Positions 1 to 10,267 of a DNA stretch of 64,000 nucleotides are shown piece after piece. Both the position numbers and the translations under genes were made by a program. Each line of letters begins with the position of its first letter. The stretch's first letter is position 1. The stretch lies in assembly GCF_030272615.1 (NCBI RefSeq), contig NC_081409.1, forward strand, positions 208,365,190 to 208,429,189, in the 5' to 3' direction. The notes beneath the pieces were generated by a model that had not been told where the DNA came from, did not search any database, and saw nothing but the letters and a program-made list of their open reading frames with translations. This DNA is from Cryptomeria japonica (taxonomy: Eukaryota; Streptophyta; Pinopsida; Cupressales; Cupressaceae).

Positions 1-2330
1 GAAGCAGTTGAGCCTAGAACAGTTTGGATCCTATCGATGGGTTATGAGGTGGATGAAATCACACTTGACACCTATGCTCAACACCTCCTCAGTAAATCGA
101 TGGATGAAAAGGAGGAAGGATTTGGTACTTTCAAGGAAAAGGACTTGATTCTACACAAGCAATTTACTGGGCCCGAAAAGAAAAGGAAAATAAAAAAGGA
201 AGTAGAACAGCTGACAGAGAAAATGGGCATAACTAGAGAAGTTGTGCAAAGGGATAGAGAGAAAAATATATTGAAGGAGGAAGACATGGTGAAGCAACAG
301 GCTAAGCCGACTCCCCCTCCTCCAAAGTAGGCCAAGGATAAGAAAAGTAAGTTTGTGCCCATCTCCAGTGAGAAGAAGGTAGTCCCTCCACCTAGGCCAC
401 AATCATCCTCTACCTGTGGAATTGAAAAGAAGAAGAAAGAGGAGCTGGTGAGAAAGTATGTTGTTGTGGAAGAAGAAACTAAATCAAATGAAGAGGTTAG
501 AGAAGTGAAGAATATGGCCACATATGCCAAGGTAGTCTTGAAGCCCTTATCTAGTGCAGCTCCACCTACAAAGAAAGCTAAAACACAAGGTGAGTCATCC
601 AGAAGAATGAGAGAAGGCAAGAAGAAATCAGAAATAGATGAAGCTCTCAAGTTGGGTAAGTTTGAAGGTCCTTACACTACTGTGCCTCCATTACAAAAGT
701 TTATAGATAGAATAGTAAAAGAGGCAATTTGACAAACCTTTCTATATATTATGAGTATTCAAATGAAAAAGTTTAGAGAGCCATTGAGGAAGCAGTTGTA
801 CATTATATGAACTCTTTTAGTAAAGCTTTGATTGAGTTGTCATCTATGATCCCAAAGTAGTTATATGAAATTTTGGATTCCAGAAGACACGCAGCTAGTT
901 TAGAAGATGAGAGGTTAAAAGAATATACCTTAGTAAAACTATGTCCCGATGTAACAAAGGATGAAATACAAAGAATTTTGGGACTTGCTAAGGAAAACTT
1001 CCAGAGAAAACACAGAGTAAATAAAATAATGTTCAGAAGAGTCGATAAAGTGGTTAAAGATACAGAAGGTATTCTAAAGAAAATTTTGGAAGAAAATAAC
1101 TATCAGATCAATATGGAGAAGGATGATTCTCTATCGAAAGAACAATTACCAGAAGACACTTCCATTCTGGAAGTACAGGAAGAAGTTCCCCATTATTAGT
1201 GGAATCAGTAATCTAAGCAGATTGATTTGGTAGAGCAGGAAATCACAAATGATACTACTGCTAATCTCACAATTGATGACTCTGGTGATGTTGTAACAGA
1301 CCCTCTGGTGATTGAGGTTAACATTGAGAAGACAACTGAGGAGATAGGAAAATTTGCAGATGAACAGGAAGAAGGAAATACTAAGAAGGATGTAGGGGTG
1401 AGCACAGATGCAAAGGCAGTGAAAGAAAAATGAGAAGAGTAGATTGATGAGGCTCCAGTGTCCATGGCAAAAGCCACTGATAAAGGCAAGCAGATTCAGC
1501 TGATGAAGATGACTTTTCACATGGACCAAGTGATTTGAGTGCTCTATCTCCTATTCAAGCATTAAAATTAGCCACCCTTTCTCAAATCAAAGCAAGTGAG
1601 GACCTACTTAAGTCCACATCTGAAGAAAAAGAGGTTATATCTCTGGCAACTACAGTTGTGGAGAAAATTTTGCCTAATCTTAAGTAGGATTTCAGTGACA
1701 CGCCCTCCGGTAATCTTAAGAGTATGCTACATAAATTTGAATCAGATTTTGAGTCACTAGAGATAGCGGCAGATGAGGTAGTTCTGAAAATATTTAATGA
1801 CATGAGATTGAAAACAACTTTGCAAGCAGTTGAAGCTGACAGAGTCAGTTTGAAGACCTCTATAAAAAGTATTGAGGATGCCCTCACTGAAGGTGGTAAG
1901 ATCTTTAAGTCATGTCTCATTTTGCCCAAATTTACAATTGATATTGACAAAAATATAAGGGATCATGAAGGACAGTTGGCTGGAATTGCACAATCTTTTT
2001 CTCCTCATTCATATTTTCCCAAAAATTTTGAAGCTCAGATAACATATCTAACCGATAAAATAAAGAGCTTGTATAAAGATAAAGAGCGGATTATAAGAAG
2101 AGTAGGAGAATTGAGGAGTTTAATCACTCCCCAGTAGGAGACTTTGTTGGGAGCTCAGTGAGATGCAGTAACTAATTTGGGAAAAGATGTACCATCAAAT
2201 CTTAAGGGCGTAGAAGTACATACATACATGTTTAGCGACTTAATTAATGTTTTGGATTGTTCCCTGAGAGAATGGAATGAGTATCTAAAGTCTTTGAAGG
2301 TAACTTATACAGATATTTTTAAGTTACTGT
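1..2330 (+). pseudogene. Degenerate coiled-coil ORF upstream of copia 3' LTR
   Basis: Open reading segments at 37-330 and 355-732 share one frame, 873-1199 and 1227-1433 share another, and 1724-2137 (continuing past stops to about 2330) uses the third. This is therefore one coding region broken by at least two frameshifts and several stops; its 5' part lies outside the window. The translation is rich in Lys, Glu and Asp, with a proline run (TPPPPK), basic tracts and long heptad-like helices typical of coiled coils. No reverse transcriptase, integrase or protease motif is visible. It lies directly before two polypurine tracts and a copia-type LTR, the place where some plant Ty1/copia elements carry an extra ORF after pol. 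Near residue 50 it has an IKKEVEQL...GITREV segment resembling VKKEIEKI...NISTEE in the minus-strand ORF at 52.3-56.3 kb, which suggests the two are distant relatives. Function is unknown. Confidence 0.55.
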
Positions 2331-2394
2331 AGATCACTATATACATTCTTTTGTGTATAAGTTTTAGCGGATTCCTACCTTTGCCATTGATGTC

Positions 2395-2538
2395 AAAGGG
2401 GGAGAGAGCAGTGAAAAATGGTGCACAATCTCAGGGGAAGTCGGTTGAGTGTACAAATTTTCGGATTGATTGTAATTTTGGAATTTTGGAGCACCTGTCA
2501 TTTTTTATAGTGTTGCCATCAATGCCAAAGGGGGAGAT
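2395..2538 (+). promoter_or_regulatory. Two polypurine tracts (plus-strand primers) of the copia-type element
   Basis: The purine runs AAAGGGGGAGAGAG (from 2395) and AAAGGGGGAGAT (2527-2538) each follow a similar lead-in (GCCATTGATGTC, GCCATCAATGCC). The second abuts the presumed LTR start at 2539 and is the likely functional polypurine tract. The first looks like a duplicated or secondary tract, a known feature of some plant copia elements. Confidence 0.6.
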
Positions 2539-3676
2539 TATTGGCAAGAGACATTGTTCTAGTGATGTTAGATGCATGGATATTACTTAGGGGTTGTCAT
2601 TGATGGCAACTCAGCCTAATAATCCTATCAGGTACCTGTAGATTTGATCTACTGGAAGTCATATTGACTTTAGGCATAATTCTAGCAGAATGTGAACATA
2701 GTGTACAAATTCAGTGAGCACAACTCATTTCCAGTGATGAAGCTTTGATTGCAGTGATTGGGATAGTCAATTGGTTGTTTAAGACAGATCACTTTGCAAT
2801 TCCAGCCTCCGATGTTGATTCTAGTGCATGATTCTCGGTTCAGTATTCGGTGATTCCGGAAGAGCAGAGCTATTGTGTAGACAAGTTGGGTAACGTGTGT
2901 TGTGGAATTGTAGGGATGGTTTTGGTGATTGGTGTTGTGTTTGAGGAGTTTGTGCCATTGTGTGTGAAGCTTGTGATCATATGTTTTAGGTCCGGTATAT
3001 GGATTTGTGATGGATTGAACCAACATGAGACTAAATGTTTCATATTTTGCAGTTTTGTGAAGTCGACTTGTTGGAGATCTATTTCGACGGTGCAGATATA
3101 TAAGATAGACTTGGGTGATCATTTTGGTGAGAATATATGTGTGCGAAATTGTTCGATTGAGTGCAGTTTCACGTTTGCATCTTGAGTTTTGGTGATCCGG
3201 TATTTGGCAATAGAGCATAAAAGAGCAATTTCTCAGAGCAGTGGCAGCGGATCATTTTGAGCTTAACCGGAACTAATTGTTGGCATTTGTAGATGTTCTA
3301 TTCCAGTTCAGACATTGTATTTTCTTTTATATCACATTTGTAGGACAATGAATCCTACAGGGTCCTAGCCCTGTTTTGTATTTGAGCGGTGACCTCTGGT
3401 AGTGTTCCTAAAAGCAAGTGCATTCCCCTTTTGTAATATTGTTTTACTATTGACCATAGTATAATAATATTGTGGGTTCAAATCCCACCATGGTTTTTCC
3501 TTTTCCAGGTTTCCACGTAAAAATTTTGGTGTTATGGTTGTGTGGTTATTTCTTTGAGTTTCTGTATTATACTTTCTATCTTTTGCATCCATTGGTTAAA
3601 GAATCAGTTTAAGAAACTAGTAAATTGCAGAACACTGATTCACACCCCCCCCTCTCGGTGTTTGTTGATTCCAACA
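2539..3676 (+). mobile_element. 3' LTR of a Ty1/copia-type retrotransposon
   Basis: The LTR starts right after the polypurine tract. The canonical TGTTGG start is mutated to TATTGG. It ends ...GATTCCAACA at 3676, so the ends are imperfect inverted repeats (TRTTGG / CCAACA). The 3' part has features familiar from plant copia LTRs: a GTGGGTTCAAATCCCACCATGG segment read in two parts around 3473-3493, a TTTCCACGTAAAA block near 3510, and a C-rich run just before the CCAACA end. The length of about 1,138 bp suits that group. The 5' LTR and pol lie outside the window, so the target duplication cannot be checked. Confidence 0.7.
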
Positions 3677-3840
3677 TGGGTAACAAGGCATAGTAGGAGT
3701 CTTGGTGCTTTAGCACATTTTTGTTGCTTCTGGGGACTGTAGGTGGATGGTCACTATTGATCTACAAATTGTATAAACGATATTTTGAAATCAATAGAAG
3801 GGTGCTGGCCCTACCAGCTATTTAATGATTAAAAAAAACA
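3677..3840 (+). repeat. LINE-like 3' tail with hairpin and A-rich end
   Basis: The hairpin AGGGTGCTGGCCCT (3799-3812) is followed by ATTTAATGATTAAAAAAAAC. The same plan recurs at 20.8-20.94 kb (AGGGTCAGCGCCCT, then T-rich sequence and ATTAAAAAAAC), downstream of an ORF1-like zinc-knuckle gene. The two are therefore probably 3' ends of related LINEs. No coding part is present here. Confidence 0.4.
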
Positions 3841-3850
3841 AAACCTTTTT

Positions 3851-4740
3851 ATCATTTTTATTCCAAATCTCCTACAACTAGTTGGCATGATTGTGCCTAC
3901 TTGTGTATTCAACATGTGACAGCATATTGGATTTTCTTATGCTAGGCATCACTCAAATGTAAGGATTTTCTAATCCAATTTTCTAACTTGATTTATTTTG
4001 ATTTTCTCACATGACTTAGAGTTAGTTCTTGTGTATTTATATTTAATTTATTCATTTGCATTTAGTATATCCATATTTACTTGTTGGCTATATTTTTTAT
4101 CATTTTTGTTTCAAGTCTACTACAAATATTTGGCACAATTGTGACTACTTGTGCATTCAATGTGTGAAAATATATTAGGTTTTCAATGTTATGCATCGCT
4201 TAAATATATGAAATTTCTAAACTAATTTTATAATTTTATTTTTTGTGATTTTCTCACCCAACTTAAAGTTAGAACTCACATATTTATAGTTAATTTATTT
4301 ACTTCCATTGGTTATATGCATATTTAATTGTTCATTGTATTTTTTGTCATTTTTGTTTGAGGTCTCCTATAATTAGTTGGCATGATTGTGATTGTGTGAC
4401 AAAATATTAGATTTTCCTATGCTAGACATCATTTGAATGTAGGAAATTTATAATCTAATTTTCTAATTTGATTTATTGTATTTTTTCTACCTTGCGTAGA
4501 CTTAGGACTCATGCATTTATAGTTAATTTATATACTTGCATCAATTATATACATATTTACTTATTTATTATATTTTTCTAATTTGATTTATTGTAATTTT
4601 TTCACCTTGCTTAGACTTAGGACTCATGCATTTATAGTTAATTTATATACTTGCATCAATTATATTCATATTTACTTATTATATTTTTATCATTTTTATT
4701 AGGTCTTCTACAACTAGATAGCATGATTATCACTACTTGT
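3851..4740 (+). repeat. Tandem array of ~247 bp units (about 3.2 copies)
   Basis: Units begin with an ATCATTTTTRTT-type string at 3851, 4099, 4346 and 4689. Each carries, in order, an ACTAGTTGGCATGATTGTG block, a TATTAGATTTTC block, TCTAATTTGATTTATT and a TTTATAGTTAATTTAT block. The third unit is longer (about 343 bp) because an internal ~113 bp segment is duplicated (starts near 4460 and 4573). The last unit is truncated. AT-rich and diverged between copies. Confidence 0.75.
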
Positions 4741-7149
4741 TCATAATACACGAGGTCAATTCTAGAAGTATGTATTGTAGATTGAGACTGAATATTGAAG
4801 TTTAATTGTATTGAATCCATGATTCTAAATAGCATAAGTGTCAAATTCCTTTGGTAGTGGGTTTTCCCTCATAAGAGTATCCCATAAAAATATTTGAATC
4901 TTCCATAATTTTTTTACATGTTAAAATATTTGAATCTTCCTTAAAAAATTTACATGTAAGGTTTTTATAATGTTGGTAACTATTTTTTATGGACATAACC
5001 TTGAGCTTATTTAACCCTAGTATATATTAATTTACATATAATCTAAAATAGATCTAAATGAATACTACTTTTAACTTTCCTTGCATTTCGATAAATCTCA
5101 AGTTATTAGCTCACCTAGTGGTTTTCCCTCAAGTTATCCTTCTTTATTTTACTATTTTTTCTAATATCTTTTCCCCGCCATTCTTTTATATTAAATTTAT
5201 GTCCTTTAATTTTCTTATATTTGGTTAATCACATTTTCAAGATTTATATCAAGTCATAATCCATGATCTCATCTTTCTATTAAGCATACCCCTAAAATCA
5301 CGGGTAGCTTTGAGGCTATTCGTGTGAAAAATATAAGTGTATCTATATATATCACTAGCATACTTACATTTTTTTTTTAAATATGTAAAATTTGTCAAGA
5401 GATATCAAATTTGAAACTAATTAATATGAATAAAGTATGAGAATGCAGATAAAATATTATTCAATAGATTGCATACGTAATTCTATTAAATGTGAGAAAT
5501 AATATGTTACATCTAATCTATAATATTATGACTTAATTCAAAAATTAAGCTTTCAGAATGGGCAAAGGGAAATTTTAATTTTAACCATCCTAGGGAGGAA
5601 AGAAGGAAGTAACCCAAAATGAAAATCAAAATTCTAAGGATTTTCAGTAGGGCGTCGCCTATAGAAGATGGCGACATTAGTGGCTTGATTTGCAGAGTCT
5701 CATATCCACCATGAAAAAGCTACAGAAAAAGGGATGGCTTTATGCAAAAATTGGTCAATGAACATAGTGAGAAACAAGGGACACATACTAAGGAATTAAT
5801 AGATATTCTCATCTCTGCAGTAGACAAGCATGAAATTTGATGCGGCAGTAATGACAATCTGGTTAAGCCCACTACCCTTAACCACAAATCAGGTATTGAA
5901 ATTTGCTTATGCAGGGATGAGAAAAAGAAAAAAGAACTATTCATTACACATCAGTAGAAATACTCTCCAAATTTTAGTGAATCGCTTACACTTTCAACAT
6001 GGTCAGGCATTTGAAAACATTCGCTCCATTTGAATTGTAATGGTCATTCTTTTTTTAATGTACATGGACTCCTTTCATTCGTGTTGTCACTATAGAAGAG
6101 GCATCTCAGTGTAAAAAAGGAAGAGGTATTTGATCGTTTATCACAACTTATACATGAAGATTAAATTAGTAATAATAAGACTAGGAAGTTGAAACTCCTC
6201 AAAGAACTTCTAGTTGTTCCCTCAACACTATTAGAGGTGGAGCTTTCAAATCTGGAAATCCAAAGCAGATGTGCAATCTGAGCATGGAGAATTCTTCATG
6301 TTAAATTATCTATTGATAATTGTCTTAAATTTGTTTCCCCTATGCCTACTCGTCCCTTTTTTGTCAAAAAGAAATCCATGAAACATGCTTTCTGATTTTG
6401 TACCCATGCTCATAATTTATGGAACTTGTTGTTCACCTCTTTACTTGCTTTATTTCGTCGACCATGGTCTTGGAAAGTAGCTCTTCTTGGTGTATCTGTG
6501 TCCCTTGATATTATATCCCACACTTGTAGACAAGTTGTTACCAAGCTTTTTTGGAAGCTTCATTATCTAGATGTATTTTCTAATTCCTTCCTTCCCCCTT
6601 AATTGGAAATTCAAATGATATGTGCTAATTTGTCTCTCCATATGGTTAATTTGCACACAACCCAATCTAATATTTTATTTAATGAGAAAATACATGATCT
6701 ACTTCTACCACTGCATACATTTACTAAGAGCAATGGAGAACATTTCAACACTAGTGATCACTCACTGATAGCGAGTTGACCAAATAATGGCTTGAACTTT
6801 TTGCACAAAGAGTTAATTTTTATGGATTGTTCTAACTAAGAGAACATTGCTTCAAGTTAAGGTGTTTGATTATGTCTATGACAGACTTTGTTTTGTGGAA
6901 GCTTTGCTAGTTTGTTACAAGTCTTCAATCATAGATCTACGGGGCTACCTTTTTGAGTTGGTCACTTCCTATGCTGATATCTTACTTACCTAGGAGGTTT
7001 TGCACCTTTCTTAATGTTAATGCACCCATTGGACGCAATTATCCTACTCATCTATAGGGGTGGTGGTGAATCATTCCATTATTTCCTTATTGCTTGGTTT
7101 TCCTATTCTATAAATCACTTTGGATCATGAAGCTACAAGAGGGTTAGTG
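4741..7149. other. AT-rich intergenic DNA without recognised genes
   Basis: I see no conserved coding signal. From 6290 to 7100 there are fragments of open frame with many stops, possibly an old coding relic, but I cannot assign a family. Confidence 0.5.
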
Positions 7150-7317
7150 CAGGATCAAGGGGGGCCAAAAAGTGGCGATGTGAAAAAAATAGCCTTCTTC
7201 ACTCGCATAAAAACGCGAAAATCCGTGTTGACTTTTTACTTGGCCTGGGTGTCAGTACACCTTTGCCTAGTAATTACCTATGCAAATCGGATATCCAATT
7301 GTTATTTGTAATTTTAA

Positions 7318-7592
7318 TTTAAAAAATATATTATATGTTACATATTATATAATATATAATCTATTATTATATTATATAATATTATATTATATATAATATA
7401 ATAATGTAATATTATATATAATATAATATTATATTATATTATAATATTATATTATATTATATTATATTATATTATATTATATTATATTATATATAATATT
7501 ATATTATATAATATTATATTATATATTATAATATATATAATATAATACAATACGTATTATATAATATATTATTATATTATATATGTTATTTA
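7318..7592. repeat. TA/TAATATTA-rich simple repeat
   Basis: About 275 bp made almost only of A and T in TATAATATTA-like permutations, strongly self-complementary. It lies between two copies of an AATCGGATATCCAATT motif (7284 and 7611). This mirrors the right flank of the element, where GA/CT tracts and a satellite lie between similar motifs. Confidence 0.85.
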
Positions 7593-7607
7593 AAAATAAT
7601 TTAAGTG

Positions 7608-7735
7608 TAAAAATCGGATATCCAATTTTCTGAAACTTTTATATTTTGACAGTGGTAGCCCATGAGTCATTTTTAACTCATGGGCCGTGCAATTTCATCA
7701 CAATCAGATATCCGCTCCATCTGATATCCAGTTTT
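7608..7735 (+). promoter_or_regulatory. Left subterminal motif cluster of the two-gene transposon
   Basis: Copies of the CGGATATCC-type motif occur at about 7611 (ATCGGATATCC), 7697 (ATCAGATATCCGC) and 7720 (ATCTGATATCC). They stand upstream of the accessory gene. Multiple short subterminal repeats are typical transposase-binding sites in plant DNA transposons, so that role is inferred. Confidence 0.45.
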
Positions 7736-7947
7736 TCGACAAAAAATTGCTAAAAGATAGATTCAAAGGTAAGAATTTTATCGTTTTGAATCATTTTCAT
7801 TCATTTTTTGTATTTTTTGTTAATGTTTATTTGATTTTTCATTAAAAATATGGTTTTTTTTATGGAAACTAGGTTTTTTTAAATCAAATACCTAATTGTT
7901 TAAGTTTGTTAACTAAATTTAATTGTTTACATTCAATTAGGTTAAAA

Positions 7948-9859
7948 ATGGGGGATAACAATGAAAACACTGACGAACAACAACTGCAACAGCCAAACCC
8001 TGATTTGCCAAACCCCCCCTCAATTCAGGATTTGATTGCACAAAATTTGAATGAATTGAGGGGGATTGTAGAAGTATATCGTAGTATCCCTCATCTAAAC
8101 CCAATGTTTGATCCTCTCACGTCGATCATAAAAAGTATGGAAACCATGACTGAAGAGCACAATGTCGCCCTTTTGTGGCGAGATTCTACGAGGGAAAAAT
8201 ATGCAGATGGCTTGTCGTATAAGGATATCAAGGATCTTGAGATATCCAAAGTTGAAATCGCCTCATTGTTTGTCAATCCCCGTACTGGTCAGCTCGTAGA
8301 TCCCAAAAAAACAAAACTTTCTATTAAATGGTGCACAAATGATGGGATTGTGAAAAACTTTTGGGATCGTTGGTGGATGGTTTTTGACAAACCACCCAAC
8401 AACAATATTGATATCCCCTTCTATTTTGTAAAAAATTGTATGCTGAGTTTGTTTTACACAAACATGTGAACTACTTTGACATCCAACCTTTCCAGGGTGT
8501 AGGTTTAGGTATGCCCCAAAATTGACCTGGGGCAGTCAGAGTAGTCCAGGGACTGTATGTCCCCCCTCCTCTTGTTGATCCCCCACCTGCAGTGCAGCAT
8601 CCTGATATCATTCGTGAGGCGGCTTCACGGACCATATCGGCTATTCACTCTTTGAGTAGCCTTTTGGTTTCTCAGGCCGCGTCAGTAGCTCAACCTACTG
8701 TTGATGGTAGTGGTGCATCTGGTGGCGTTGACACGTCATCCTCAGCTCCACACATATGCATGCCCCATAGTTGTGTCATGTGTGGGCACGTATGCTTGGG
8801 TCCAGTAGGACAGCCCGTCGATCATCCTGTGGACAGTGTAGATTATGAGGTGCATGAGATGCATGATGCACTAGATGTTATTACACAGACTGGAGGATAC
8901 CTTGGGGAGTCCTCACATGCTAGAGGCGAGGAGGCACCGTCATCATACATTGATGATGTAGTGGTAAGATTTGTATTTTCACAATTCATGTTATATTTTA
9001 ATTAAATATTTATAAATTAGATAATATTAAGTACTAATTTTTATTTACATGGTCTATTTAACAGTTGATGATCGAGGATGAGTTGAGACAGATTCAAGAG
9101 AGCACCTTGTCGACCATTTCATTTGGCCTTGATAGCTTGACAGTACATATATTATTGCACCTAGTCGTTTGTATTTTATTGTACATACATGCTCATCATT
9201 TATATTGGTATTAATTAGATTATGTAGTAACTTGCATGTATATCTTATTTTACTCTGGTAGGGCACAAGCAGCATGAGCGTGATTTAGGATCTAGTAGTG
9301 CAGTTGAAGACAAGGGAAAGGTAATTGAATGCAAATATGATTGAATGAATAGTTTAAAAAACTTATAGTGATTATAAATGTCTAGACATAGATTGATAGT
9401 TTCATATACTTGTTGTGTATATATATAGAGAATCCTTGGCTTCACATCCTTGATGACTACACCCAGTATACCTGAAGAAGAAGAAGAGATGCCTCGAGTA
9501 GATGTGTGTTTATTTTATTTTTTGATTAGTAGATATAATTTGTTATTATCAGTGACAATTATATGCTAACTTGTATCAATGTCATGTTTATGAACATATG
9601 TAGGTTGTTTATGAAAATATTCAAAACATACCTCCTCTACTGAAGACATACATCAAGAGTCCTGCAAAGCTGAAGAGAAAACGTGGAGATGAGGTAAACA
9701 TGAATAGTTCAATTATAGTTCATTTTTATGTTAACTTTTTGAATGTGAATTATATAATATAACTAATATTAATCGTGGTTTGTTTTTTTTGTGCAGGATC
9801 CTTCAGAGTCGAGAAGTGCGGCGAAGAGGATCGATTTTGATGATCCATCAGTAGCTTAG
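7948..9859 (+). pseudogene. Accessory gene of the two-gene transposon (six inferred exons)
   Basis: I infer exons at 7948-8963, 9065-9142, 9262-9320, 9429-9503, 9604-9693 and 9797-9859 (TAG), each bounded by GT and AG. The start ATG follows an A-rich leader. Exon 1 encodes a Gln/Asn/Pro-rich start, then a mixed segment with KDIKDLEISK and WDRWWMVF, then a Ser/His-rich region with several Cys. The C-terminus is basic (KLKRKRGDE, later AAKRI), a likely nuclear localisation signal. Damage: a one-base shift in the A-run near 8430, an in-frame TGA at 8523-8525, and a one-base phase mismatch at the exon 2/exon 3 junction. Family unknown. From position and a basic C-terminus I infer a DNA-binding or transposition helper, as in other two-gene plant transposons. 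No homologue is recognised. Confidence 0.5.
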
Positions 9860-10267
9860 GATGTTATAGATAGTTTTGGGATGCTTACATGTCTAGTTGG
9901 CATGTATATTTTGTATATGGACATACATTCACGTATTTAGACATACATTTTGTTTTAGTTGGCATTTATGCCATATTTGTGTATGGACAGACATTTGTAA
10001 TCATTTGACATTTTTATATATACAAAAGTTGATATTCGATCATATAAATTGTTGCTCATCTGTGCAAAAATATGTCCCTTCCAATTATATCGAGTGTACT
10101 CTCTATGTGCATGCAAAAACCGTGTTGCCCAAAAAAAAGGTTCATCAATAGACCTGCATTTTGAACACATCCTTAATATACACGTAACAAACTTGAACAT
10201 TAAGGTTTAATGATCATTGTTTGAAATGAAATGCATGATAAAAAAATAAGGCACCATTAAAGACCTA

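Noticed and set aside
3473-3489. GTGGGTTCAAATCCCAC resembles a tRNA T-arm or B box
   Set aside because: No acceptor stem, D-arm or anticodon arm around it; the phrase is part of a copia-type LTR.
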